A stretch of 64,000 bases of DNA from Azolla caroliniana (GCA_043228905.1 JBHGNT010000017.1:18972001-19036000), one strand, 5' to 3'. Positions 39,471-51,885 are shown, numbered from the stretch's first letter. The notes: generated by a model from the letters alone, not told the origin. Translations and numbers: made by a program.

Positions 39471-40516
39471 GCTCATGTGATATCGGATTTTAGTGTTCAA
39501 ACATGCGAATCGAAGCTAACATCACTAGCTATGATATGGATTTAAAAAATCAAGATTTTGAAACTTAGGTCGAGAGACATGAAGAAATTAGAAAATTTGA
39601 GGGGGGAGTTTAGAAGAGCACGTGAGTAAATTGAAATGTTAATACCTGTCTCGTGTGATATCGGATTTTTGTGTTCAAACATGCGAATCGAGGCTAACAA
39701 TACTAGCTATTATATGGAAATAAAAAATCAAGAAATTAACAAATTTGAGGAGGGAGTTGAGAAGAGAGCGTGAGTAAATTCAAATGTTCACACCTGGCTC
39801 GTGTTATATCGGATTTTAGTGTTCAAACATGTGAATCGAAGCTAACAACACTAGTTATGATATGGATTTAAAAAATCAAGATTTTGAAACTCAGGTCGAG
39901 AGACATGAAGAAATTAGCAAATTTGAGGGGGGAGTTGAGATGAGCGCGTGAGTAAATTAAAATGTTAATACCTCTCTCTTGTGATATCGGACTTTTGTGT
40001 TCAAACATGCGAATCGAAGCTAACCATACTAGCTATTATATGGAATTAAAAAATCTAGAATTTCAAACTCAGGTCAAGAGACATGAAGAAATTAGCAAAT
40101 TTGAGGAGGGAGTTGAGAAGAGGGCGTGGGTAAATTCAAATGTTCATACCTGGCTCGTGTGATATCAGATTTTAGTGTTCAAACATGCGAATCGAAGCTA
40201 ACATCACTAGCTATGATATGGATTTCAAAAATCAAGATTTTGAAACTCAGGTCGAGAGACATGAAGAAATTAGCAAAATTGAGGAGGGAGTTGAGAAGAC
40301 CTCGTGCGTAAATTGAAATATTCATACCTGGCTCGTGTGATCCCTGATTGTTGTGTTCAAAGATGCGAATCGAAGCTCACAACACTAGCTATAATATGGA
40401 ATTAAAAAATCAAGAATTTGAAACTCAGGTCGAGAGACATGAAGAAATTAGCAAATTTGAGGAGGGAGTTGAGAAGAGCTCGTTAAGAAATGAAAATGTT
40501 GATACCTGGGTCATGT

Positions 40517-40872
40517 GATATCGGATTTTAGTGTTCAAACATGCGAATCGAAGCTAACAAGACTAGCTATGATATGAAATTAAAAAATGAAGAGTTTGAA
40601 ACTCAGGTCGAGAGACATGAAGAAATTAGCAAATTAGAGGAGGGAGTGGAGAAGAGCCTGTTTGGAAATGAAAATGTTTAGACCTGGATCGTGTGATATC
40701 GGATTTTAGTGTTCAAACATGCGAATCGAAGCTAACAACACTAGCTATGATATGAAATTAAAAAATGAAGAGTTTGAAACTCAGGTCGAGAGACATGAAG
40801 AAATTAGCAAATTAGAGGAGGGAGTGGAGAAGAGCCTGTTTGGAAATGAAAATGTTTAGACCTGGATCGTGT
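40517..40872 (+). repeat. Single-monomer tandem duplication
   Basis: Units 40517-40694 and 40695-40872 are nearly identical. Both have AAATGAAGAGTTTG, TTAGAGGAGGGAGTGG and GTTTAGACCTGGATCG; I see AACAAGAC in the first and AACAACAC in the second. The collinear source at 35.9-36.06 kb has one copy, which accounts for the 178-bp step in offset (4,618 to 4,796). Confidence 0.88.
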
Positions 40873-41049
40873 GATATCGGATTTTTGTGTTCAAACATGC
40901 GAATCGAAGCTAACAACACTAGCTTTTATATAGAATTAAAAAATCGAGAATTTGAAACTCAGGTCGAGAGACATGAAGAAATTAGCAAATTTGAGGAGGG
41001 AGTTGAGAAGAGGGCGTGAGTAAATTCAAATGTTCATACCTGGCTCGTG

Positions 41050-41310
41050 TCATATCAGATTTTAGTGTTCAAACATGCGAATCGAAGCTAACATAACTAG
41101 GTATGATATGGATTTTAAAAATCAAGATTTTTAAACTCAGGTCTAGAGACATGAAGAAATTAGCAAATTAGAGGAGGGAGTGGAGAAGAGCCTGTTTGGA
41201 AATGAAAATGTTCATACCTGGATCGTGTGATATCGGATTTTAGTGTTCAAACATGCGAATCGAAGCTAACAACACTAGCTATTATATGGAATTAAAAAAT
41301 TAAGATTTTG
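41050..41310 (+). repeat. In-register mosaic patch
   Basis: Within the 4,796-offset block this stretch has CGTGTCATATCAG, GATTTTAAAAATCAAG and GGTCTAGAGACATG. The source at 36.25-36.5 kb has CGTGTGATATCGG, AAAAAAGCAACATTTTG and GGTCGAGAGACATG. The source mark AACATAACTAGGTATG is kept inside the patch and overall length is unchanged, consistent with a patchy conversion tract. Confidence 0.65.
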
Positions 41311-41570
41311 AAACTCAGGTCGAAAGACATGAAGAAATTAGCAAATTTGAGGAGGGAGTTAAGAAGAGGGCGTGAGTAAATTGAAATGTTAATACCGGTC
41401 TCGTGTGATATCGGATTTTTGAGTTCAAACAGGCAAATCGAAGCTAACAACACTAGCTATTCTATGGAATTAAAAAATCGACAATTTGAAACTAAGGTTG
41501 AGAGACATGAAGACACTAGAAAATTTGAGGAGGGAGTTGAGAAGAGGGCGTGAGTAAATTCAAATGTTCA

Positions 41571-42450
41571 TACCTGGGTCGTGCAATATCGGATTTTAGT
41601 GTTCAAACATGCGTATCGAAGCTAACAACACTAGCTATGATATGGATTTAAAAATTCAAGATTTTGAAACTTAGGTCGAGAGACACGAAGAGATTAGCAA
41701 ATTTGAGGAGGGAGTTGAGAAGAGCGCGTGAGTAAATTCAAATGTTAATACCTGTCTCGTGTGATATCGGATTTTTGTGTTCAAACATGCGAATCGAGGC
41801 TAATAAATCTAGCTATTATATGGAATTAAAAAATCAAGAATTTCAAACTCAGGTCGAGAGACATGAAGAAATTAGCAAATTTGAGGAGGGAGTTGAGAAG
41901 AGGGCGTGAGTAAATTCAAATGTTCATACCTGGCTCGTGTCATATCAGATTTTAGTGTTCAAACATGCGAATCGAAGCTAACAACACTCGCTATGATATG
42001 AAATTAAAAAATCAAGAATTTCAAACTGAGGTCGAGAGATACGAAAAAATTAGCAAATTTGAGGAGGTAGTTGAGAAGAGGGTGTCAGTAAATTCAAATG
42101 TTCATACCTGGCTTGTATGATATCAGATTTTAGTGTTCAAACATTCGAATCGAAGCTAACAACACTAGCTATGATATGAATTTAAAAACTCAAGAATTTG
42201 AAACTCAGGTGGAGAGACATGAAGAAATCAGTAAATTAGAGGAGGGAGTGGAGAAGAGCCTGTTAGGAAATCAAAATGTTCATACCTGGATCGTGTGATA
42301 TCGGATTTTAGTGTTCAGACATGCAAATCGAAGCTAACAACACTAGCTATGACATGGAATTAAATATTCAAGATTTTGAAACTTAGGTCAAGAGACACGA
42401 AGAAATTAGAAAATTTGAGGAGGGAGTTGAGAAGAGCCTGTTTGGAAATG
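41571..42450 (+). repeat. First stretch of the four-monomer repeat family
   Basis: Monomers of the types seen in the 712-bp HOR appear in order. CGTGCAATATCGG with GATTAGC lies at 41571, GGCTAATAAATCTAGC at 41800, CGTGTCATATCAG with GAGAGATACGAAAAAATTAG at 41940 and AACATTCGAATCG with GAGCCTGTTAGGAAATC at 42120. The next unit at 42300 has CATGCAAATCG and GACATGG. The homogenised form follows downstream. Confidence 0.7.
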
Positions 42451-42630
42451 AGAATGTTCATACATAGCTCATGTGATATCGGTTTTAGTGTTCAAACATG
42501 GGAATCGAAGCTAACAACACTAGCTATGATATGGATTTAAAAAATCAAGAATTTGTAACTCAGGTCGAGAAGCATGAAGAAATTAGCAAATTTGAGGAGG
42601 GAGTTGAGAAGAGGGCGTGAGTAAATTCAA

Positions 42631-44320
42631 ATGTTCATCGTGTAATATCGGATTTTAGTGTTCAAACATGCGAATCGAAGCTAACAACACTAGCTATGAT
42701 ATGGATTTAAAAATTCAAGATTTTGAAACTTAGGTCGAGAGACACGAAGAGATTAGCAAATTTGAGGAGGGAGTTGAGAAGAGCGCGTGAGTAAATTCAA
42801 ATGTTAATACCTGTCTCGTGTGATATCGGATTTTTGTGTTCAAACATGCGAATCGAGGCTAATAAAACTAGCTATTATATGGAATTAAAAAATCAAGAAT
42901 TTCAAACTCAACATGCGAATCAAAGCTAACAACACTAGCTATGATATGGATTTAAAAATTCAAGATTTTGATACTTAGGTCGAGAGACACGAAGAGATTA
43001 GCAAATTTGAGGAGGGAGTTGAGAAGAGCGCGTGAGTAAATTCAAATGTTAATACCTGTCTCGTGTGATATCGGATTTTTGTGTTCAAACATGCGAATCG
43101 AGGCTAATAAATCTAGCTATTATATGGAATTAAAAAATCAAGAATTTCAAACTCAGGTCGAGAGACATGAAGAAATTAGCAAATTTGAGGAGGGAGTTGA
43201 GAAGAGGGCGTGAGTAAATTCAAATGTTCATACCTGGCTCGTGTCATATCAGATTTTAGTGTTCAAACATGCGAATCGAAGCTAACAACACTAGCTATGA
43301 TATCAAATTAAAAAATCAAGAATTTCAAACTGAGGTCGAGAGATACGAAAACATTAGCAAATTTGAGGAGGGAGTTGAGAAGAGGGTGTCAGTAAATTCA
43401 AATGTTCATACCTGGCTCGTGTGATATCAGATTTTACTGTTCAAACATTCGAATAGAAGCTAACAACACTAGCTACGATATGAAATTAAAAAATCAAGAA
43501 TTTGAAACTCAGGTCGAGAGACATGAAGAAATGAGAAAATTAGAGGAGGGAGTGGAGAAGAGCCTGTTAGGAAATAAAAATGTTTATACCTGGATCGTGT
43601 GATATCGGATTTTAGTGTTCAAACATGCAAATCGAAGCTAACAACACTAGCTATGACATGGAATTAAAAATTCAAGATTTTGAAACTTAGGTCGAGAGAC
43701 ACGAAGAGATTAGCAAATTTGAGGAGGGAGTTGAGAAGAGCGCGTGAGTAAATTCAAATGTTAATATCTCTCTCGTGTGATATCGGATTTTTGTGTTCAA
43801 ACATGCGAATCGAGGCTAATAAATCTAGCTATTATATGGAATTAAAAAATCAAGAATTTCAAACTCAGGTCGAGAGACATGAAGAAATTAGCAAATTTGA
43901 GGAGGGAATTGAGAAGAAGGCGTGAGTAAATTCAAATGTTCATACCTGGCTCGTGTCATATCAGATTTTAGTGTTCAAACATGCGAATCGAAGCTAACAA
44001 CACTAGCTATGATATCAAATTAAAAAATCAAGAATTTCAAACTGAGGTCGAGAGATACGAAAAAATTAGCAAATTTGAGGAGGGAGTTGAGAAGAGGGTG
44101 TCAGTAAATTCAAATGTTCATACCTGGCTCGTGTGATATCAGATTTTAGTGTTCAAACATTCGAATCGAAGCTAAGAACACTAGCTATGATATGAAATTA
44201 AAAAATCAAGAATTTGAAACTCAGGTCGAGGGACATGAAGAAATTAGAAAATTAGAGGAGGGAGTGGAGAAGAGGCTGTTTGGAAATGAGAATGTTCATA
44301 CATAGCTCATGTGATATCGG
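42631..44320 (+). repeat. Four-monomer higher-order repeat (712 bp), region 1
   Basis: Four types repeat in order. Type 1 has GATTTAAAAATTCAAG or GACATGGAATTAAAAATTC, AGACACGAAGAGATTAGC and GAGCGCGTGAG. Type 2 has TTAATACCTGTCTCGTG, GGCTAATAAATCTAGC and AAGAATTTCAAACTC. Type 3 has CGTGTCATATCAG, GATATCAAATTAAAAAATC and GAGATACGAAAA with GGGTGTCAG. Type 4 has AACATTCGAATCG, GATATGAAATT and GAGCCTGTTAGGAAAT. Type 3 lies at 43241 and 43953, exactly 712 bp apart. A truncated unit interrupts the series at 42911. Confidence 0.85.
42895..42925 (+). repeat. Truncated monomer joint, shared with 60.04 kb
   Basis: TTTCAAACTCA is joined to ACATGCGAATCAAAGC, removing the second half of a type 2 monomer. 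The identical joint, with the private base change in AATCAAAGC, stands at 60047 (offset 17,136). It therefore predates the 17,136-bp duplication. Confidence 0.85.
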
Positions 44321-44734
44321 ATTTTAGTGTTCAAACATGGGAATCGAAGCTAACAACACTAGCTATGATATGTAATTAAAAAATCAAGAATTTGTAATTC
44401 AGGTCGAGAAGCATGAAGAAATTAGCAAATTTGAGGAGGGAGTTGAGAAGAGGGCGTGAGTAAATTCAAATGTTCATACCTGGCTCGTGTGATATCAGAT
44501 TTTAGTGTTCAAACATGCGAATCGAAGCTAACAACGCTAGCTATGATATGTATTTTAAAAATCAAGATTTTTAAACTCAGGTCGAGAGACATGATGAATT
44601 TAGCAAATTTGAGGAGGGAGTTGAGAAGAGCTCGTGACTAAAGTGGAATGTTCATACCTGGCTCGTGTGATCCCGGATTGTCGTGTTCAAAGATGCGAAT
44701 CGATGCTCACAACACTAGCTATGATATGGAATTA

Positions 44735-44765
44735 AAAAATCTAGAATTTGAAGAAATTAGCAAAT
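44735..44765 (+). repeat. 21-bp deletion within a monomer
   Basis: AATTTGAA runs straight into GAAATTAGC, losing the ACTCAGGTCGAGAGACATGA segment between two GAA motifs. The same deletion is present in the copy near 61880. Confidence 0.82.
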
Positions 44766-46596
44766 TTGAGGAGGTAGCGGAGAAGAGTTCGTTAAGAAAT
44801 GAAAATGTTCATACCTGGCTCGTGTGATATCGGATTTTAGTGTTGCAACATGCGAATCGAAGCTAACAACACTAGCTATGATATGGATTTTAAAAATCTA
44901 GATTTTTAAACTCAGGTCGAGAGACATGAAGAAATTAGCAAATTATTGAGGGAGTGGAGAAGAGCCTGTTTGGAAATGAAAATGTTCATACCTGGATCGT
45001 GTGATATCGAATTTTTGTGTTCAAACATGCGAATTGAAGCTAACAACACTAGCTATGATATGGAATTAAAAAATCATGATTTTGAAACTCAGGTCCAGAG
45101 ACATGAAGAAATTAGCAAATTTGAGGAGGGGGTTGAGAAGAGGGCATGAGTAAATTGAAATGTTCATACCTGGTTCATGTGATTCTGGATTTTAGTGTTC
45201 AAAGATGCAAATCGAAGATCACAAACCTAGCTATGATATAGAATTAAAAAATCTAGAATTTGAAACTCAGGTCGAGAGACATGAAGAAATTAGCAAATTT
45301 GAGGAGGTAGTGGAGAAGAGTTCGTTAAGAAATGAAAATGTTCATACCTGGCTCATGTGATATCAGATTTTAGTGTTCAAACATGCGAATCGAAGCTAAC
45401 AACACTAACTATGCTATGGATTTAAAAAATCAAGATTTCGAAACCCAGGTCCCGAGACATGAAGAAATTAGCAAATTTGAGGAGGGAGTTGAGAAGAGCT
45501 CGTGAGTAAATGGAAATGTTCATACTTGGCTCATGTGATCCTGGATTGTTGTGTTCAGAAATGCGAATCGAAGCTCACAACACTAGCTATGATATAAAAT
45601 TAAAAAATCAAGAATATGAAACTAAGGTCGAGAGACATGAAGAAATTAGCAAATTAGAGGAGGGAGTGGAGAAGAGCCTGTTTGGAAATGAAAATGTTCA
45701 GACCAGGATCCTGTGATATCGGATTTTAGTGTTCAAACATGCAAATCGAAGCTAAGAACACTAGCTATTATATAGAATTAAAGAATCGAGAATTTGAAAC
45801 TCAGGTCCAGAGACATGAAGAAATTAGCAAATTTGAGGAGGGAGTTGAGAAGAGGGCGTGAGTAAATTCAAATGTTCATACCTGGCTCGTGTAATATCGG
45901 ATTTTAGTGTTGAAACATGCGAATCGAAGCTAATATCACTACCTATGATATGGATTTAAAAAATCAAGAGTTTGAAACTCAGGTCGAGAGACATGAAGAA
46001 ATTAGCAAAATTGAGGAGGGAGTTGAGAAGAGCTCGTGCGTAAATTGAAATATTCATACCTGGCTCGTGTGATCCCGGATTGTTGTGTTCAAAGATGCGA
46101 ATCGAAGCTCACAACACTAGCTATGATATGGAATTAAAAAATCAAGAATTTGAAACTCAGGTCGAGAGACATGAAGAAATTAGCAAATTTGAGGAGGTAG
46201 TGGAGAAGAGCTCGTTAAGAAATGAAAATGTTGATACCTGGGTCATGTGATATCGGATTTTAGTGTTCAAACATGCGAATCGAAGCTAACAAGACTAGCT
46301 ATGATATGAAATTAAAAAATGAAGAGTTTGAAACTCAGGTCGAGAGACATGAAGAAATTAGCAAATTAGAGGAGGGAGTGGAGAAGAGCCTATTTGGAAA
46401 TGAAAATGTTCAGACCTGGATCGTGTGATATCGGATTTTTGTGTTCAAACATGCGAATCGAAGCTAACAACACTAGCTTTTATATAGAATTAAAAAATCG
46501 AGAATTTGAAACTCAGGTCGAGAGACATGAAGAAATTAGCAAATTTGAGGAGGGAGTTGAGAAGAGGGCGTGAGTAAATTCAAATGTTCATACCTG

Positions 46597-47800
46597 GCTC
46601 GTGTGATATCGGATTTTAGTGTTCAAACATGCGTATCGAAGCTAACATAACTAGGTATGATATGGATTTAAAAAAGCAACATTTTAAAACTCAGGTCGAG
46701 AGACATGAAGAAATTAGCAAATTAGAGGAGGGAGTGGAGAAGAGCTTGTTTGGAAATAAAAATGTTCAGACCTGGATCGTGTGATATCGGATTTTCGTGT
46801 TCAAACATGCGAATCGAAGTTAACAACACTAGCTATTATATAGAATTAAAAAATCGAGAATTTGAAACTCAGGTCGAAAGACATGAAGAAATTAGCAAAT
46901 TTGAGGAGGGAGTTAAGAAGAGCGCGTGAGTAAATTGAAATGTTAATACCGGTCTCGTGTGATATCGGATTTTTGAGTTCAAATAGGCAAAGCGAAGCTA
47001 ACAACACTAGCTATTCTATGGAATTAAAAAATTGACAATTTGAAACTAAGGTGGAGAGACATGAAGAAATTAGCAAATTTGAGGAGGGAGTTGAGAAGAG
47101 GGTGTGAGTAAATTCAAATGTTCATACCTGGCTCGTGTAATATCGGATTTTAGTGTTCAAACATGCGAATCGAAGCTAACAACACTAGCTATGATATGGA
47201 TTTAAAAATTCAAGATTTTGAAACTTAGGTCGAGAGACACGAAGAGATTAGCAAATTTGAGGAGGGAGTTGAGAAGAGCGCGTGAGTAAATTCAAATGTT
47301 AATACCTGTCTCCTGTGATATCGGATTTTTGTGTTCAAACATGCGAATCGAGGCTAATAAATCTAGCTATTATATGGAATTAAAAAATCAAGAATTTCAA
47401 ACTCAGTTCGAGAGACATGAAGAAATTAGCAAATTTGAGGAGGGAGTTGAGAAGAGGGCGTGAGTAAATTCAAATGTTCATACCTGGCTCGTGTCATATC
47501 AGATTTTAGTGTTCAAACATGCGAATCGAAGCTAACAACACTAGCTATGATATCAAATTAAAAAATCAAGAATTTCAAACTGAGGTCGAGAGATACGAAA
47601 AAATTAGCAAATTTGAGGAGGGAGTTGAGAAGAGGGTGTCAGTAAATTCGAATGTTCATACCTGGCTCGTGTGATATCAGATTTTAGTGTTCAAACATTC
47701 GAATCGAAGCTAACAACACTAGCTATGATATGAAATTAAAAAATCAAGAATTTGAAACTCAGGTGGAGAGACATGAAGAAATCAACAAATTAGAGGAGGG
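46597..47800 (+). repeat. Segment shared with 57.64-58.85 kb (offset 11,047)
   Basis: Private forms occur in both places: AACATTTTAAAACTCAGG (46680/57727), CGGATTTTCGTGTTC (46793/57840), CAAATAGGCAAAGCG (46980/58027) and GTCATATC at 47491/58538. It starts with the AACATAACTAGG monomer and runs through one set of the four-monomer HOR. CCTGTCTCCTGTG at 47307 is not in the 58.3 kb copy but does recur near 60189, so the exchange is not a simple single event. Confidence 0.8.
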
Positions 47801-48010
47801 AGTGGACAAGAGCCTGTTAGGAAATAAAAATGTTCATACCTGGATCGTGTGATATCGGATTTTAGTGTTCAAACATGCAAATCGAAGCTAACAACACTAG
47901 CTATGACATGGAATTAAAAATTCAAGATTTTGAAACTTAGGTCAAGAGACACGAAGAAATTAGCAAATTTGAGGAGGGAGTTGTGAAGAGCGCGTGAGTA
48001 AATTCAAATG
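47110..48010 (+). repeat. Four-monomer higher-order repeat, region 2
   Basis: One complete set of types 1 to 4 (near 47140, 47320, 47491 and 47690), then a type 1 unit near 47850 with CATGCAAATCG and AGGTCAAGAGACACG. The following unit near 48040 is diverged (CGACGCTAACAAC and CTATCGAATT), so homogenisation stops here. Confidence 0.75.
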
Positions 48011-48219
48011 TTAATACCTGTCTCGTGTGATATCGGATCTTTGTGTTCAAACATGCGAATCGACGCTAACAACACTAGCTATTCTATCGAATTAAAAAAT
48101 TGACAATTTGAAACTCAGATCGAGAGACATGAAGAAATTAGCAAATTTGAGGAGGGAGTTGAGAATAGGGCGTGAGTAAATTCAAATGTTCATACCTGGC
48201 TCGTGTTATATCGGATTTT

Positions 48220-49266
48220 AGTGTTCAAACATGCGAATCGAAGCTAACAACACTAGCTATGATATGGATTTAAAAATTCAAGATTTTGAAACTTAGGTCG
48301 AGAGACATGAAGAAATTAGCAAATTTGAGGAGGGAGTTGAGAAGAGAGCGTGAGTAAATTCAAATGTTCATACCTGGCTCGTGTCATATCAGATTTTAGT
48401 GTTCAAACATGCGAATCGAAGCTAACACCACTAGCTATGATATCAAATTAAAAAATCAAGAATTTAAACTCAAGTCGAGAGACATGAAGATATTAGCAAA
48501 TTAGAGAAGGGAGTGGAGAAGAGCATGTTTGGAAATGAAAATGTTCATACCTGGATCGCGTGACATCGGATTTTTGTGTTGAAACATGCAAATCGAAGCT
48601 AACAACACTAGCTATGATATGGAATTAAAAAACTCAAGAATTCGAAACTTAAGAAATCAAAATGTTCATACCTGGAGAAGAGCCTGTTAGGAAATCAAAA
48701 TGTTCATACCTGGATCGTGTGATATCGGATTTTAGTGTTCAAACATGCAACTCGAAGCTAACAACACTAGCTATGATATGGAATTAAAAATTCAAGATTT
48801 TGAATCTTAGGTTGAGAGACATGAAGAAATTAGCAAATTTGAGGGGGGAGTTGAGAAGAGCGCGTGAGTAAATTGAAATGTTAATACCTGTCTCGTGTGA
48901 TAACGGTTTTTGTGTTCAAACATGCGAATCGAAGCTAACAACACTAGCTTTTTTATGGAATTAAAAAATCGAGAATTTGAAACTCAGGTCGAGAGACATG
49001 AAGAAATTAACAAATTAGAGGAGGGAGTGGAGAAGAGCCTCTTAGGAAATCAAAATGTTCATACCTGGATCGTGTGATATCGGATTTTAGTGTTCAAACA
49101 TGCAAATCGAAGCTAACAACACTAACTATGATATAAAATTAAAAATTCAAGATTTTGAAACTTAGGTCAAGAAACACGAAGAAATTAGCAAATTTGAGGA
49201 GGGAGTTGAGAAGAGCGCGTGAGTAAATTCAAATGTTAATACCTGCCTCGTGTGATATCGGATATT
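48220..49266 (+). repeat. Recent 1,047-bp tandem duplication, left copy
   Basis: Repeated directly afterwards at offset 1,047. It contains a monomer with AAGAATTTAAACTCAAG, a broken unit where GAAACTTAAGAAATCAAAATG leads to CATACCTGGAGAAGAGCC, and a unit with GAGCCTCTTAGG. I see one clear difference (TAACGG at 48901, TATCGG at 49948). The length is 5.9 monomers, so the event was not in register. Confidence 0.87.
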
Positions 49267-50313
49267 AGTGTTCAAACATGCAAATCGAAGCTAACAACAC
49301 TAACTATGATATAAAATTAAAAATTCAAGATTTTGAAACTTAGGTCGAGAGACATGAAGAAATTAGCAAATTTGAGGAGGGAGTTGAGAAGAGAGCGTGA
49401 GTAAATTCAAATGTTCATACCTGGCTCGTGTCATATCAGATTTTAGTGTTCAAACATGCGAATCGAAGCTAACACCACTAGCTATGATATCAAATTAAAA
49501 AATCAAGAATTTAAACTCAAGTCGAGAGACATGAAGATATTAGCAAATTAGAGAAGGGAGTGGAGAAGAGCATGTTTGGAAATGAAAATGTTCATACCTG
49601 GATCGCGTGACATCGGATTTTTGTGTTGAAACATGCAAATCGAAGCTAACAACACTAGCTATGATATGGAATTAAAAAACTCAAGAATTCGAAACTTAAG
49701 AAATCAAAATGTTCATACCTGGAGAAGAGCCTGTTAGGAAATCAAAATGTTCATACCTGGATCGTGTGATATCGGATTTTAGTGTTCAAACATGCAACTC
49801 GAAGCTAACAACACTAGCTATGATATGGAATTAAAAATTCAAGATTTTGAATCTTAGGTTGAGAGACATGAAGAAATTAGCAAATTTGAGGGGGGAGTTG
49901 AGAAGAGCGCGTGAGTAAATTGAAATGTTAATACCTGTCTCGTGTGATATCGGTTTTTGTGTTCAAACATGCGAATCGAAGCTAACAACACTAGCTTTTT
50001 TATGGAATTAAAAAATCGAGAATTTGAAACTCAGGTCGAGAGACATGAAGAAATTAACAAATTAGAGGAGGGAGTGGAGAAGAGCCTCTTAGGAAATCAA
50101 AATGTTCATACCTGGATCGTGTGATATCGGATTTTAGTGTTCAAACATGCAAATCGAAGCTAACAACACTAACTATGATATAAAATTAAAAATTCAAGAT
50201 TTTGAAACTTAGGTCAAGAAACACGAAGAAATTAGCAAATTTGAGGAGGGAGTTGAGAAGAGCGCGTGAGTAAATTCAAATGTTAATACCTGCCTCGTGT
50301 GATATCGGATATT
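49267..50313 (+). repeat. Recent 1,047-bp tandem duplication, right copy
   Basis: The second copy of the preceding block; the complex joint at 48651 recurs at 49698. Its left boundary shows a hybrid base pattern (CGGATATTAGTGTTC near 49260), whereas the right end of this copy reads CGGATATTTGTGTTC near 50307. The crossover therefore lies in that segment. Confidence 0.85.
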
Positions 50314-51854
50314 TGTGTTCAAACATGCGAATCGACGCTAACAACACTATCTATTATATGGAATTAAAAAATCAAGAATTTGAAACTCAGGTCGACAAAC
50401 ATGAAGAAATTAACAAATTTGAGGAGGGAGTTGAGAAGAGAGCGTGAGTAAATTCAAATGTTCACACTTGGATCAGTTTATATCGGATTTTAGTGTTCAA
50501 ACATGTGAATCGAAGCAAACAACACTAGCCATGATATAGGTTCAGAAAATCAAGATTTCGAATCTCAGGTCGAGAGACATGAAGACATTAGCAAATTTGA
50601 GGAGGGAGTTGAGAAGAGAGCGTCACTAAATTGAAATGTTCACATCTGGGTCGTGTTATATCGGATTTTAGTGTTGAAACATGCGAATCGAACTTAACAA
50701 CACTAGCTATGATATGGATATAAAAAATCAAGATTTTGAAACTTAGGTCGAGAGACATGAAGAAATTAGCAAATTTGAGGGGGGAGTTGAGAAGAGCGCG
50801 TGAGTAAATTGAAATGTTAATACCTCTCTCTTGTGATATCGGATTTTTGTGTTCAAACATGCGAATCGAAGCTAACAATACTAGCTATTATATGGAATTA
50901 AAAAATCTAGAATTTGAAACTCAGATCGAGAGACATGAAGAAATTAGCAAATTTGAGGAGGGAGTTGAGACGAGGGCGTGAGTAAATTCAAATGTTCATA
51001 CCTGGCTTGTGTGATATCGGATTTTAGTGTTCAAACATGCGAATCGAAGCTAACATCACTAGCTATGATATGGATTTAAAAAATCAAGATTTTGAAACTC
51101 AGGTCGAGAGACATGAAGAAATTAGCAAAATTGAGGAGGGAGTTGAGAAGAGAGCGTGAGTAAATTCAAATGTTCACACCTGGCTCGTGTTATATTGGAT
51201 TTTAGTGTTCAAACATGTGAATCGAAGCTAACAACACTAGCCATGATATGGATTTAGAAAATCAAGATTTTGAATCTTAGGTCGAGAGACATGAAGAAAT
51301 TAGCAAATTTGAGGGGGGAGTTGAGAAGATCGCGTGAGTAAATTGAAATGTTAATACCTGTCTCATGTGATATCGGATTTTTGTGTTCAAACATGCGAAT
51401 CGAAGGTAACAACACTAGCTTTTTTATGGAATTAAAAAATCGAGAATTTGAAACTCAGGTCGAGAGACATGAAGAAATTAGCAAATTTGAGGAGGGAGTC
51501 GAGAAGAGCTTGTTTGGAAATAAAAATGTTCAAACCTGGATCGTGTCATATCGGATTTTTGTGTTCAAACATGCGAATCGAAGTTAACAACACTAGCTAT
51601 TATATAGAATTAAAAAATCGAGAATTTGAAACTCAGGTCCAGAGACATGAAGAAATTAGCAAATTTGAGGAGGGAGTTCAGAAGAGCACGTGAGTAAATT
51701 GAAATGTTAATACCGGTCTCGTGTGATATCGGATTTTTGAGTTCAAACAGGTAAATCGAAGATAACAACACTAGCTATTTTATGGAATTAAAAAATCGAG
51801 AATTTGAAACTCAGGTTGAGAGACATGAAGAAATTAGCAAATTAGAGGAGGGAG

Positions 51855-51885
51855 TGGAGAAGAGCCTGTTCATACCTAGATCGTG
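51855..51885 (+). repeat. 16-bp deletion in the variable cassette
   Basis: GAGCCTGTT is followed directly by CATACCTAGATCG. Related units read GAGCCTGTTAGGAAATC and then AAAATGTTCATACC. Deletion between the two TGTT motifs explains the form exactly. Confidence 0.8.

Larger units (their letters stand above)
39471..41990 (+). repeat. Duplicate of 34.85-37.19 kb (offset 4,618, later 4,796)
   Basis: The offset is 4,618 at 39481/34863, 39729/35111 and 40126/35508. It becomes 4,796 at 40857/36061 because one monomer was duplicated (40517-40872), and it stays near that at 41401 and 41571. Collinearity fades near 41990. A patch at about 41050-41310 differs in type without changing length. Confidence 0.83.
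42451..46864 (+). repeat. Long-period block, copy 1 (offset 17,136)
   Basis: Returns at 59587-64000. Matching points at offset 17,136 are 42631/59767 (ATGTTCATCGTG), 42911/60047 (truncated monomer), 43402/60538, 44456/61592, 44946/62082, 46031/63167 and 46765/63901. One base missing in CGGTTTTAGTG near 42480 changes the offset by one at the left edge. The right edge is cut by the window, so the full period may extend further. Confidence 0.88.

Noticed and set aside
50588-50878. Longest ORF, 96 codons on the minus strand
   Set aside because: It is the usual minus-strand satellite ORF extended by loss of one stop in a diverged monomer. It has no recognisable domain or start context, and its relatives elsewhere are 67-68 codons.
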